Source: Paulownia fortunei
Lineage: Eukaryota; Streptophyta; Magnoliopsida; Lamiales; Paulowniaceae
NCBI GenBank assembly: GCA_019321725.1
Contig: CM033119.1
Coordinates: forward strand, 16,194,694 to 16,258,693
Length of the DNA stretch: 64,000 nucleotides
Direction: 5' to 3'
The position numbers were made by a program, and so were the translations under genes. This document shows, in pieces, positions 24,975-38,345 of the stretch. Position 1 is the stretch's first letter, and the number at the start of each line of letters is the position of its first letter. The notes under the pieces were generated by a model. It had not been told where the DNA came from. It saw only the letters and a program-made list of their open reading frames with translations, and ran no database searches.

Positions 24975-25076
24975 TAGGGTTTTAGAGGGTGAATAAATTG
25001 GATTTGGGCCTGTACATTGTTTGGGCTAAGGAGATGGGCTACACAACTTTTGATTTGGGTCAAACTTTTAGGCCCA
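24975..25076 (-). promoter_or_regulatory. RPL15 promoter: telo-box and site II elements
   Basis: Just upstream of the ATG on the minus strand there is a telo-box (plus strand TAGGGTTT, 24975-24982; AAACCCTA on the sense strand). A cluster of site II-type motifs follows: TGGGCC at 25005, TGGGCT at 25022 and 25035, and GGCCCA at 25071. In plants this combination is the known hallmark of ribosomal-protein and other growth-linked promoters, with site II bound by TCP factors. Function here is inferred from that context. Confidence 0.8.
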
Positions 25077-27742
25077 ATGGCGTTTGCTAATTGCTTAATT
25101 AATCACATTGTATGAAAACAATTACTTAAAATTTCTAAGAACCCAATAAATGTTTTTACCAATCAATTCAACAAATTCTTACTTAATGTTTGTTTAAGAT
25201 TTATTGATTAGAAATCAAGTGAAACTTGTGCTTAGATCTTTATTACATATATAGAAAAAAATCGACAAACAATCTCTCATCATTTACTGTAACTTTTTTA
25301 TCGTCAATAGAATGTTCATCATTTATTGATTTTAGCATTGGTTGATTTTTTAATAATATTTACTTTGAGTTAGCTTATGTAGGTTGGCAAAAAGATTAAT
25401 TGTATCGACCACGATCATCTTTTTAAAACATGTATTTCGGAATTATTGGGATTGATTTGTGTAGCAATTGGATGGAATGGGCAGCAAAAGTAAATTATAT
25501 ATCCTTATAACTCAATTTTATTTATAATTATAAAGCAATTGTATCAAGAAATTTTTAAAACTCAAAGAACTTATTTATAATGTTGGTTAAAATAAAATAT
25601 ATAAGAAGAAAAAGGAAAGTGATAAAAGGGAGGGAGATAAAATACATTAGAATTAAATTTTTAAAGTCTTGTGGGGATTGAAGTTGCATGATTCTCATAA
25701 GTTCAACCTTGCTTAACACCTTCTTAACATCTTCAATAATTGGTCCTACTTTTGAGAGTTTTTACAAGGTTGATTATGGTGCGGTTTAACAAAAAATTTT
25801 ATTATTTTTAAATTAAATTGTTATATGTAATTTTACAAAATATTAATTTTAAATTGTGATTTTGCTAAGTAATATTAATGGTGTGATTGGTGGAGGTTTG
25901 GCGGTTTTAATCAATAAAAAAATTACATGATTACAAAAAAATATTTTCAGTATATTAACAAAATTTTAAATTGATATGAAAAATATCCGAACAATAATAA
26001 TGAAAAAACATCAAATCTAAATTAACAATGAAAAAATATCTAAACATTAAAGATGCTCGTATAAAAATGATATGACCTAAATCTTTAATTATCGACCTTA
26101 CTAACTGTAAAAAAACTCATGTAACCTTCTCGAGCTATATAAAGCACAATTATAATCAAAACTCTTCCAACTCAAATATCTGCCAAAATAAGAGTAGTTT
26201 TCCTCAACATGTTTGAAGTTTTTAACTCTACAACTTTCACAGGCACATGAAATTGTACTCATACAAAATAGAACTTTGTTCTATAGTGAAAATGAGAATA
26301 AATGTCTACAATTATGGGCCAAAGAGTTTGCTCAAATTCAATCTACACAACAAAAAATAAATAAATAAATGAAATGAGATAAAGACAGCAAGTTCTTGTT
26401 AAAGACCCTAACTCACACTCTATAACAACTCAATATTACACTATATGTAATAATGTTAAGTAATAATTAATAAGTTTAATTAATAATTACAAAATTATCT
26501 AATACAAATTTAACTTATACAAGGGCTATACGTTACGGTGTCGGCTTTTTAGTTTGAAATCCGCCATCACCCCGCTCCAATGGTTTTGTTTTTGTTTAAT
26601 ATTTTAAATCACGATTTGTGTTAAAAAATCAATATCAACAAAACGGTATAATATGATTCATAAATTTTGAACTGACTTTTTAAAATTTATAATCACCCCT
26701 AATTTATCAGAATGCTCTATTATGGATTTCAACACATTAATACAATTGCCTTCTCAAATGATTTTTGGCCATCCTTTCTCTGCTAATAGTTGAGTAGTGC
26801 TTTCGAACAATCGCCTTTAAAAATAATTTTTGACCATCTTATTTATTTGTTCTCGAACATCAAACATAGGATGAATTGTTTAAAATTTCAAATTGTTAAT
26901 GGAATGATATGATGTGATAATTACAAAGCCAAATGCGATATAACTAACTTATTATTTGAATTTTTTTGAGTATTTGATGAATATTAAACTTGGTTCCAGC
27001 ATGAAATTTCAATGAATAATTTTTTAGGAATAAATAGATAAAATTCCATTATTTGTTGAAAACTATGACACAAGCTGATATTTTTTAGTCAAATTTACTC
27101 ATTTTATTAAATCCGTCGGATCTTCCTCATCCATTAGAGTTGAGATGTATTCCAGAATCTATCTGTCCATATTTATACAATTAAGATTTGAAAAAGAGTA
27201 AATGTGTTTGGTCTTACATACGGATTTGGTCCGATGGATATTTACGCAATATTTGGTTTTATTTTTCAATTGTCATTATCTTTCTCCTACGGTGAAAATG
27301 TGATTGATATTAAAATTTTAAGAAAATATCAATTATTTATTATAATATTATATGATCATATATCTTAATATACATTCACTAACAACAACAAAATAATATT
27401 AATAATATATTTATAGTTGAAAAATATATACCATTAACCACATCAAAATAATATTTTATAGTTAAAAATGTCTTCCAAAACACAATCTATTATTTTCTCC
27501 CGACAAAAAATTCAAATATATTTGCATTATCTACATATTCTTCAATCACACTACTTAAAACACATTACTTTTAGGAATGACAATAAATTCGAGTAAAAGA
27601 CGTATCCATCACAAATTTGCACTATTTTGAACAAGTGCAGAATTATAAGCAGGTCTTGTGCGGATAACAAATTTAATTTTTTTTAAATTCGGCCAATTTA
27701 GGGCAAGCATCAAGTCTCAAAGAACCCATTGCCATTGCCATA
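25077..27742. other. AT-rich intergenic with a dispersed repeat copy
   Basis: No gene supported. About 25760-26698 resembles 54583-55140 in word order (GGTGCGGTTT, AATTAAATTGTYATATGT, GATATTCGAACAATA-like, TTTATAATCA near the end) and starts/ends with roughly inverted TTGATTAT / ATAATCAC words. It is probably a diverged non-autonomous element. The remainder is featureless AT-rich DNA. Confidence 0.45.
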
Positions 27743-27905
27743 CTATAAATTGCTTTTAGGGTTTCATACTTTCATTTTCCTTGAATTTCCATTTCCCCTC
27801 TCTTCAATCTATTTGCCACTAATGCTGATAGCCTTCAAGCTCGCCGTCCCAAAGCAAGGCCCTCCCACTGATGGCCCAACACCACTGTATGTGGTGGTTT
27901 CTTGA
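27743..27905 (+). other. Promoter-like block plus orphan first exon (27-codon ORF)
   Basis: A TATA-like ACTATAAATT (27742-27751), a telo-box TAGGGTTT (27757-27764) and a pyrimidine-rich leader precede an ATG at 27822. The frame opens MLIAFKLAVPKQGPPTDGPT and stops at 27903. Within it, CCACT|GTATGT is a strong plant-type donor. The layout looks like the 5' end of a housekeeping gene, but no continuing exon could be found downstream; instead there is repeat DNA from about 28.1 kb. Either a truncated gene start, a duplicated promoter fragment, or a small unrecognised gene. Confidence 0.35.
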
Positions 27906-28112
27906 TTCTTCCATGGTGCAGTTTTGTTTTCTTACTTTTTGAATATGAGCCACTTATTCTCCGTCTCAACCTTCAATTCAATTGCATTTGTTATTGAATA
28001 TTGTCAAAATAGTATTTGAATCTCATGTTGTTTGATTCTTATTTTTTGGAAGATTTAGTGTCACAACTTATTATTTTGATGCAAACTATTATCTTTTTTT
28101 GATATTATTTAA

Positions 28113-29240
28113 AGGGTGTTTGACTGATCTTATAAACTTTTTAAACATCTTATAAGCTGTTTAAAAATTAAAAATTCTTAAAAAATATTTGATAATTTTT
28201 TTTTTAAAAAAACTTATAAGATAAAAAAAAAAACTGTTTAAAAGCTTATAAGTTTTTAAAAAAAGTATCAATACCCTAACTTATTTTCAAATTAAAATTT
28301 TATTTTAATAAAGTCATTTAGTTTTGATAATTTTAATTATAAAATTGTTATTATTAACATATTAAAAGCTTTATAATTTTATTTTATTTAAATATTTAAA
28401 TAATTTATTTTTAAAATAAAATTTAATATCATATAAATTCTAAAAACATCTTATAAATGTAAGAGCTTATAAGATGTTTTAAATAAATTTAATTAAATAA
28501 TAATTTTTCTAGCTTCCAAAACTTTTTTAATAAGGGTGTATGCGCCGAATCATGCAATTGGACTCATTGAAATTTAGATTTGAGGTGGGTCCGATCCGAA
28601 TTATATCAAGAAGGGGCGCGGTTTCGGGTTCACTTTGCCTCTCACATCTCTCTTCCCTCTCTACTCTCACATTTTTTTTCTCTATTATCTCTTCCCTCTC
28701 TACCGATCTTTTTTTTTTTTTTTTTTTCTCTCTCTCTAATTTCTTTTTCCTTTTCAATCACATTTCTTTAAATCCTTTGTAAGATCAGTTATTTCTCCTT
28801 CTTATCAAATGTTCTCACAATTTATTTATTTGCTTTTATATCTAATTTTTTATTTTTTATTTTTTCACACTCATTAATTGTGCTTTATAGACTACTAATG
28901 AATTTTGTATATTAATTGATATGATCATGAAGTTTGTACAAAAATAAGTATACTATTTTTTCTTAAAATATATTATAAAAATATTTAAATAAAATAAAAT
29001 TATACAGTTTTTATAATAATGTTGTAATTAAAATTATTAAAATTAAAAAAAATTATTAAAATAAAATTTTATTTAAAAATAAAGTGGGATAGTGGTAATT
29101 TTATTTAAAAATTTAAAAATTCTTAAATATTTTTTTTAAATATTATAAATTCTTTAAAAAAATAATTATCAATTACTTTTAATAATTTTATAAATTTTTA
29201 AACAACTTAGCGTGAACAGTTATGAGCTCAACAAACAACC
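28113..29240. mobile_element. Possible TIR element, composite and AT-rich
   Basis: The left GGGTGTTTGACTGATCTTATAA is roughly mirrored on the right by GAGGTTGTTTGTTGAGCTCATAA (reverse complement of about 29218-29244). Repeated inverted CTTATAAG words lie in the left part. The interior contains a pyrimidine-rich CT tract (28635-28740, including a long T-run). No coding capacity; no clean target duplication. Related CTTATAAG-rich sequence occurs near 43.5 and 47.4 kb. Confidence 0.3.
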
Positions 29241-29701
29241 TCTTAAATAATTACATGAAACTAATATTTATTTATATATATAAATAAATGACGAAGGTTA
29301 AAAATAAAGCCATCCTCGATATCATCTCCGCTCGCAAACCCCCGCCCGCCGGTGGATTAGCCGGATATCTCAAGCTTTCTCTTGCGCCACTTATGCCTCC
29401 GCGGCCGTGAACCACCAAGCCCGCCACCTCTTCCTCTTTCCATTCGTTCCTCGGCTCTTCTTGTACCCTTCCGGTACTTTTTTTCCTATTTTACCAACGG
29501 TCAAACACTAACCACAAAAAAATCGTGTCTTTTTGAGTTCTTGATTATAAGTTTGATTTGGGATCACACCGTTTCTTTGTTTGTGTAATTTGTACTTATA
29601 CGGTGGTTCAATACCCTAAATTCAATTTCTGCCCCAATTCTAAAAGCACTAAAACCCTTACACTTTTTTCTTCAATTTTCTTTTCTTAACATAAATTTAA
29701 A

Positions 29702-29725
29702 ATGGACAGTGCTTCGAGATTTTAG
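29702..29725 (+). other. In-frame upstream ATG with immediate stop (7-codon uORF)
   Basis: ATG at 29702 reads MDSASRF and then TAG (29723-29725). It is in frame with, and only 30 nt upstream of, the PCFS4 start used here (29732). It could act as a small uORF in the leader, or mark a shortened N-terminus, because several relatives begin with MDS-type residues further upstream. Confidence 0.6.
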
Positions 29726-29731
29726 AGCCCT

Positions 29732-32700
29732 ATGCCTCTCAGCAACGGAAGTTTGAACAAGCCTCCGCCATTTCAGAGCGATGGCGCTGGGATGAAGCCC
29801 CTGCCGCCGCTAATCCTGGATCGATTTAGGGCCATGGTGAAGGAGAGAGAGGAAGAACTCGGGGCTTTTGGTGGTGAAGCAGTATTGCCCTTGAACACGG
29901 ATGAAATTGTGAGGCTTTATGAGATTGTGCTATCGGAGCTCACTCTTAATTCGAAGCCCATCATTACTGATCTCACTATAATTGCGGGAGAGCAGAGGGC
30001 GCATGGTGAGGGCATTGCCGATGCTATTTGTGCTCGGATCATTGAGGTATAGCATCTGGGTATTCGTGGAATTTTGGAAAGCTTTTTCTTGTAATATGTT
30101 GATTTAATCATATCCAGTGTATTGGAGTTGTAGCAGTTGGAGTTGTAGCACCAAAGTGCACCAAAATATTTAAGCTTCCTCTTTTTCTCTCGTTCTTTTT
30201 TTCCCCTTCCTTTTCCTTTCTAAGTTTTTCCTTTGTTTTGGTTTGAGTTATGCATATCATGAGCGTGATGATCGCGCAGGTGAATGCAACAGAAGAATAC
30301 GGTGTATGGTAGCATAAAATGGGAATGTGGAATTGAAACTCAAATAAGTTCCAGTTAATACTGACTTGACTTCAAAAGACCACCAAAACTAAGCTGCCAA
30401 ATTTGACCTAACTAACGTCTTACACTAAAAATTTGTAATTTTAAGAGAATTACGCACCAAGTCTTTCGAGACTTTTGAGTTGAAAAATAAGGTCAATCTT
30501 TCTCCAAGTTAAGAAGTAAAGATATCATGTAATCACTCAGTGAAATCAAATGTAAGCCAGGAGTTCACGAAGCATGCATATAAAGTAATGTTGTTGTTGC
30601 TTTTTTGTCATTGAATTTATGAAGGATTGAGTTTTCTTAATTGAATAATGTTTATGTATTTAGGCTTTCCTTTCCTAATTTGACCTGAGAAAGGTGGAGT
30701 CTTGTTTTGTTAGAGTACTTGTAGGCCATAGTTGGCCTACTGAAATTTTATGTGTTGGCTTGAGAGTTGGGGTGTTAGGTTAAAGGCAATATGACTTTGG
30801 TGTCGTGATCATTGAATTTTTGAACTTCGGGGCTCTTAATTGTGGAACATCTAACTCAAGTTCATTTTGTGTAAATAATCTACAATTCCTTTAATTTCCC
30901 AGATGTGTTCTATTTTAATTGGCTGAAGAGGGGAGAAAAGGAGTTAGAGTTGTTGATGTTTTTCATCCTTTTGGTGATTGCCTGACCACTGGATGGGCTG
31001 GGCTACACACAGTTTAAAGCATAGGGCTTTATTATGATTTGCTTGTTAGATTTGTACCTGGATTCTTATGAATACTCTACCTTGATTATACACTTGTTGT
31101 GGCAGCGTGCTGGTTTATATTGATGCTTCAGATGATTAAGGTCGAGGATGCATAGACCCCTTTATTTCCAAATCTTGGTATAACTGCTAAAAAATTGTTG
31201 TTGATATATCAAACTGTGCCACTTTTGTATTCATTTGCCTTCATTCTTTTGATTTCCCTGGCTCAATGGCCTCACATATTATTGTCTTGTATCAATATAC
31301 TGTTGTCATTCTTGCTGGTAGTCTTTCTTTGTCCTTTCTTTTTAGTTTTCTTTTTTCTATCTTATAGCCTAATATATAATAATATCATCTAATTGTCGAT
31401 TTAGTGCTTTACTTGGGCTGGAAAACCTTATCTTTCATATTTTTCCAGTCTCTGATATTATCTTTTCCAGGTTCCAATTGATCAAAAACTGCCTTCTTTG
31501 TACCTTTTGGACAGTATTGTGAAGAACATTGACAAGGAATATATTAAATACTTCTCTGCTCGCTTGCCTGAGGTGAGTGAGTTTGTTGGGTACCAATGCC
31601 TTGCTCATTGTTGTAAGATAGCGTGAATGTTGTTTTAGCATGCCTGTGATAGAGAATATGCATTTCCTTGTCAAAGGTTTTCTGTGAAGCCTATGAACAA
31701 GTCCATCCCAATATGCACCCTGCAATGCGCCATCTTTTTGGTACATGGTCAGCAGTGTTCCCATTGTCAATACTTCGCAATATTGAAGCGCAGTTGCAGT
31801 TTCCCCCCTCTGTTAATGGTCAATCTTCTGGCTTGAGTTCTTTAAGAAATACTGAATCTCCTCAATCAACACATGGGATGCACATAAATCCAAAATATTT
31901 GGAAGTGAGGCATCAATTTGGACAGTCAACTGTAGATACTGTAAGCTTGTAATCTCTATTCTTTTTACTTCCCTCTCTTGTCTCTCTCTTTTGCTTACTT
32001 CAATTGTTGTAGATTATACATATCAGTTTTTATGCTATTTGGATATTACGAGTATTATTATCATAGAAAATTACAATTTATTTTTGTCTCAATGGTTCGA
32101 TAACACAAGCAGATGTGTAGTTTGTTAAAATAGATGGTGAGGAACTATTAGGAAAGTTAAAAATTCTCTAAGGTTATTGTATGATTGGCGGGGAGGCAGG
32201 TGGACCTTCCTATTCTTTCCTTTTTGAATTCTTGCTCTGTTCTTTCTGTAAGTAAAATTGGTGCATTGCATGTGACTGGGAACCTAACTCTTCCTTGCCT
32301 GTATTGGACTGTATTTTTTATTTAAAAATGGTATTTAAGATAGGGCAATAAATATTAGGGCTTTTGAGTTCTTTCTTTCCCTCCCTGCGGATGAAAGGAT
32401 ATCAAGCTTTGTTTTTAATGGGTAAAAAAAACAAAGTAGTTTCATTGAAATTACCCCATTTTATGTGCAAAAAAGTAGTTTTAAATTCAGAATATAGTAA
32501 AGGTATGTGCTAAACGGCTAAGCATTAGGGGACAAGCTATAATTTCTTTACTGCTTGCTTTGTTTTTGACTTATGGTTTTAATGGTTGCACATGTTTTTA
32601 TCAGGTAAAGACTTCAGTCGTCCCTCTTCATAGTTTTTTTGATGCCTCATTGTACCTTTTTGATTTGTTTCTCTTGGAGGTGTCATGCTGTTTATAGCCT

Positions 32701-35700
32701 AATCCATCTATATTTGCCTTGTTCTTGTTTTTAAATAAAATTGATCCTTTAGTTTCCGCTGAGCTCTGTAAGTTAAAAATATATGTTTACCGGTGCACTG
32801 GTAAAATTCATATTACTGATGACATTCCACTATCCCATCATGAACCTGACATGGGGCATGATAAGCACGTTTCTCTTAATTCCAAGTTACTCAATCCGCA
32901 GGTTGGAGCCAAAGGTGTAAGCTCAACTGGTCATGCAGGCCTTAAAATTTCTGGTCCTGATGCTGTAAAAAAGGCTCTGCAATCATCTGCCAGGATCACG
33001 AAGTCCGCCTCTCCTTTTAGAATTGTGCATAGCGGGTCATTATCGCCTTCTCTTGAAGAGTTTAAAGTAGATAGTTCTTCAAGGAGAGTTGCTGTCAGGG
33101 CCTCACCAGCTCGTTCAGGCATTGATCATAGGCTCAGCAGAGTGATGGGCACACAAGAGGAGAAAAGTGAATGGCAAAGAAATTGGCAGGTCAATTTCAA
33201 ACATCATCCTAAAACTTCTGCTGCATATAGTTATACCAATGGAGTTGATCTTCAAGGACCTAGAGCTTTGATTAATGCATATGGAATTGATGAAAGAGAA
33301 AAAAGACTGAACCATGAAAAACAAACAGCCAAGCAATTGGATGCAAATGGGGTTGACCAAAAGGTAGCCATCAGGACATGGCAAAACAGTGAAGAAGAAG
33401 AATTTGATTGGGAAGATATGACCCCAGCATCAGCAGATCAGACACAGTGTAATGAAATATACTCAGCATCTCTTCAACCCCCTGGTAACTCGATGGAAAG
33501 ACACAGGTTTACCACAAACCATCCCTCTCCTGCGGTGACTGATTACAGAGGCAACTGGTCCAATGCTCAATTTTCTTCTTTTACTGATTCTTCCGTTGAG
33601 GATGTTTCTCATATCAGTGTATGGTTAATAGCTAGTCTTTGGCAACATCTTAATTTATCCTTATTGCTATGATAAGAATTTGATATTTGTGATTTTGCTT
33701 AAATGCTTGGTCATTATGTTCTCTTTTGTTAAGATTAAGCTTCATAATGTCTGATCTCTATAATCTGTTCATTTAGTATGTATCTGCATTGTTACACATA
33801 TTTACGAGCTTCTGCTATCTTATCAGAATGGCTTGTTGCTATCCAAGTTCTTGCCTATCATAACAAACTTAAAATTTGTCCAGTAAAGAAATAGAACCTT
33901 CTTTCACCATTATTTACTTTCTGGTTTCAGGCCATAACCCAAAATATATACTTTTCTTGCTTGAAGAATGTACTCTTTGGAATTTTTAGAAACATTCAAC
34001 ACATGATCTTTTTTTATTTTGTTCTTTTTCGTAGTCTGTTCGTGGATCAATTGACAAGAAAACAGGGGTGTTGCCAAATGTTGCGGGCCCCAGTGATTTG
34101 ACAAGTCATATTTGTCATAGTTTTGCCAGAGAATCCTTGAGTTTACCGTCTCAGCAGTCTCAGAGCCATTTGAATACCAAAGGAGGAGTTTCATTTTCTG
34201 AAAGTAGAAGCTTTATCACTGCTGGTGTGGAAAAGCCCTCAGTAATCGGCAATCTCCCAAATGCAGATGGGAAGTTTGGCAGGCCCTCAAATATTGTGTC
34301 CACATTTAATTCTACCTTTGATTCTCCAGCTCCTGAGATTCGATCAGCTGATGCAGCAGCTTTAACAAAAGCATGGCATACTGCAAAGTTGCAGAGTTCA
34401 CAGGTTCTGTCCTCGCTTTCGGCTCTCCCTCTGCAAATGCAAATTAGGGGTCAATTTGGTATTAAGAATGCTGGCAATATCATTGTTGATCCGAGTCTGA
34501 GCAAGAAAATTCATTCTGAGCAGCATTTTGGTAGCATTAGAAGCATGTCTCAAGTAAACTTGCCTCGAATTCATAGTCAGCGTCCTGGACCATTTCCTTT
34601 AAATCTGTATAGTCCTGCACAAGCATCTCTAGTACAGCCAAATTTGTTAATGTCCCAGGAAATTAGACAAAATTTACCCATGCATTCTAGCGCATCAGCT
34701 CCATTACATGCAGTGGTACCACCTCTGGGTTATGGATGCTTAGCACAAGGGCACGGTCCTCCTCCTGGTACTACCTCATCTAATCTAGTTCCAGGTGTGC
34801 AGTCATCTTTGCCAATCCTCAATGCCCCAAATATGTCATTTCACTCACGTGGGGCAGCCTGGCAGTCTATACAACGGGTTCCTCTTCCTGGCGTAACACA
34901 GGCATTACCAATTGGTCAGAATATTGGTCAAGTTGCTCCTAACCCTCTGGCTGGGGGTGCATTATCAGGTTTAATTAATTCTTTAGTGGCCCAAGGTTTA
35001 ATATCATTAACGAAGCAGGTATGTGATTGGGTCCTCATTTATGTCCTGTTTTATGTGATTAGCTCATTGAGTTGAACTTTTTTTCCAAACATCAATTTAA
35101 AAATTTATAGGATTCTGTTGGAGCGGAATTTGATCAAGACAGTCTCAAGGTGCGCCATGAATCGGCAATAACTGCTTTATATGCTGATCTTCCTAGACAA
35201 TGCTCAACCTGTGGCCATCGATTCAAAAGCCAAGAAGAGCACAGCAAACATATGGATTGGCATGTCAACAAGAACCGGAATTTAAAAAACCGTAAGACAA
35301 AGCCTTCTCCAAAGTGGTTTGTGAGTGTTAGTATGTGGCTCTGTGGTGCAGAGACATTGGGAACTGAAGCAGTACCAGGTTTTTTGCCTGCTGAGAACGT
35401 TGTGGATAAGGAGGAGGATGAAGAAATGGCTGTTCCTGCTGACGAAGACCAGAATGCTTGTGCATTATGTGGAGAGCCCTTTGATGATTTTTACAGTGAT
35501 GAGATGGAAGAATGGATGTATAAGGGAGCCGTTTACATGTATGCACCGGCTGGATCAACAGTGGTAATTGACAGGTCACAGTTAGGTCCTATAGTGCATG
35601 CTAAATGTAGGTCTGACTCACATGGGATTCCATCTGAAGATTTTACAAAAGATGAATGGGTATACTGTCTTTCCCTTTCTTCTCTCTTTGCGTGTGTGTT

Positions 35701-36443
35701 AGTACTAGCCTTGCTTAGATCTCTTAAAAAAAATTTCTTCACTCGGTGTCATCAACTGCTCGTACCTTTTTTCCTATCTGTATTCATATCATGGTTTTAG
35801 TTATATATGATTTGTCTAGCGAATTTTGAAAAATCTGAATCATCTTGATGTGTTCATTCTGGTTCGTTAAGTGCAGTTATGCAACACTTGAACCCATTTG
35901 GACTGCTGAATCATATATTTGTCTTATTTTATTATTCTTCAACTTTCATCATATTAATAATGGATAAAAGATGTTGCATAATCAATAGTTGTGCCCCTGT
36001 GCAGTGTTTGGCAAGCCTGGGACTGTACACAGATCAGAAGAGGTGGGACACCTCTTAGACATGGTAATGGAGTGTCCTAAAATTCATAAAAATGAACACG
36101 GACACAATACCAGATACAGGAAATAGGCGTGTCTGACATGTTTTTGGAGAGGGGGAGGGGTACTCTTTTTGAAATTTTACAAAGTCTTGCAGCAATAAGA
36201 TTTAACTAAATTAAGAAGTACTTTTGAGTTTGGACTTGTTTTCACTCTTTCCGTCTTCCTTCACGAATTTTGCCAATCCTTCTGCTTTTTTTTTTGCACT
36301 TCTCTTTAAAAATCACCCAAATGTGTTATTGAAAATCAACATTTACATAGGCTTGAAGCACCTTCAAAGTTTAGCATATCTAATGTGGCTATATTTATTT
36401 GCTTAAATTTTCAGTTCATATATGTGCATGCATCTCTGTCTCC

Positions 36444-36481
<38 letters not shown>

Positions 36482-37943
36482 TATTTATTACTTATTTATG
36501 TATGTGTATGTGTGCATGACAAACATGTTTTGGCTTTGTCAAGTCGTCAATTTTTTGAGTATCATCTTATCTCCTGTCCGTAACTGTGTTGCGTTGTCTG
36601 TGTCCATGTGTCACAGATTGAAACTCTACTTTATTGTTATCTTGATAGTGTTACCTCCTGTACTACGTAAGATGCGATCTTGTTTCTTGACTCACAGTTC
36701 AAAACGTTTTACTGAAGAAAGAAGTTTGTCTGAATATAATGTACATGTGATGAAGTGACTTTTACTGCCATTATTTCTTGTCTGTTATCCTCATAAGTGG
36801 CAAGTCATTCTCTGATTTAGAAATTTTTAAGAAGAGTCCTAAGGGAAGTTCTTCCAAAGCGAACAGCTCCAATACAAATGACCAAAGAATAAAGCTTTAG
36901 TTTGACAACTACTATAATTTATAATACTGTTTGTAGTTCTTTCTGTAAGAATTGTATTCATAGAGTCGAAATTCTACGTATTGATTGTTTATGGTTGTGA
37001 ACCCCTCTTTTTTATTCTAGCACCTAGAGATTAGGTCTGAACCTTAAGTAGGTATCTGCCAGTCAGTTTCTCTTGCTTTTCTCAGCTCAAAGTCTTAAGT
37101 ATGTATTTGACAATCCATAGTTTCTCTTGGTTTTCTCAGCTTAAAGCTTAATAGCATAATTTCACCTCAGGATTTGAGTCACATAAGAACTAGCTAAATG
37201 TATCTGGACACCATGAACTTGGATATTTACCTGATCTCAGCAGATCTAACTGAAGTGCTATCTGGACTCGGGCATGGGCAACTGGTACTTTTTATACTAA
37301 GATTCAGATAAAAAAAGGGGGGGACAGGGTTTCATTGACACTTAACAGTTATCAGCCTTTCAAATTTCTGTTTTTTTTTTTTTTCTTTTTTTCCTCTCTC
37401 TGTCTCTCTCTAAATTAAGTTCTCCATCTTAATTTTTAATGTAAGTTTTCTGTAAGCTGGTATCAACCAAGTTTAAGTTTCAAGTTACGATTTTGGAGTA
37501 TTGTGTGTGTTTTCTGCCTGGCAGTTGGATTCATGGTAGAGGCAGCATTAGTGTAAACATGGAAGAACCTTCCTGCCATATTTCAAGCTTGATACAGAAA
37601 TTCTACGGTATCACAATGTTAATGAATAAAACCTATGAGATGCACATGGATATATGTGCAGGCTGCATTAAGGAAATATTGAACTTTCATGCTGAGTAGT
37701 TATATGACTATCATGGCCAATGTGCCATGTAATTGAGATGCTTTCAGAGGTAATATAATGCCCATTTTGGTTTGCAGTTGGCGCACTCGATGAAATAGCA
37801 AATATTTTTGTACTATATTGTCTTTGATTACTTTATGCTTGTGGGTTCAGGCTGACTTAAAAAAATAATTCAACCCTCTCATTGCTTTCCATGTGCAGGA
37901 ATCAACTGAAGAAGGTAGTCAGAGGAAAAGGTTGCGGAGTTAG
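29732..37943 (+). CDS. PCFS4: PCFS4/Pcf11-like pre-mRNA cleavage factor
   Basis: Exons: 29732-30046, 31471-31572, 31677-31940, about 32773-33618, 34035-35018, 35111-35659, 37899-37943; every junction is phase 0 and GT-AG; about 1034 aa. Exons 1-3 encode the CID ([53 protein letters not shown]), which binds the RNA polymerase II C-terminal domain. The middle is low-complexity with [11 protein letters not shown] and [12 protein letters not shown]. Exon 6 has a zinc finger [21 protein letters not shown] and a second zinc site ([19 protein letters not shown] ... VHAKC). The tail is [11 protein letters not shown]. Family role: 3'-end cleavage and polyadenylation in the nucleus; Arabidopsis PCFS4 affects FCA poly(A)-site choice and flowering. 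The exon 4 acceptor is uncertain (32764 also fits phase). The intron before the last exon is 2.2 kb. Confidence 0.92.
36443..36481. repeat. Compound (CT)n(TA)n microsatellite in PCFS4 intron 6
   Basis: A CT tract followed immediately by about eleven TA units, inside the 2.2-kb intron 35660-37898. Simple-sequence repeat; length is likely polymorphic. Confidence 0.9.
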
Positions 37944-38345
37944 CTTTCATTGACTGGCTTCTAGGTTTCCTATAACTTAACTTTGAGTTCTTACAAGTTA
38001 TTGTTCCATTTTTCTGATATTTTGTTGCATGCCAGAATGTTGTACATGTTAAGTGGACTTGTATTGTTCACATTTTCTCGCAGACAAAAAAAAAAAAAAA
38101 AATGAGGGTTAAAGACACTGCTGCACCATTATGCTTTTCCGGCATTGTTCACTTATCTTTGATCCATCAAGAATTCTGGTGGGACCTTAACATTTTTCTT
38201 TCTAACTATTAATTTGATGACTGGGATTTCCAGTTTCATGGCTCGTTTTTTGAAATTTGCTCAGCCAGGGGTTTGGGGGGAGGTGGGAGGTGGGAGGGGG
38301 CCTGGAGATTATAATCAAGTGTCTTCTTTTAATCCTGTTTTGCAG

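Noticed and set aside
29288..29412. 41-codon ATG frame upstream of PCFS4
   Set aside because: GC-rich leader/promoter-like DNA; no family resemblance and separated from PCFS4 by stops.
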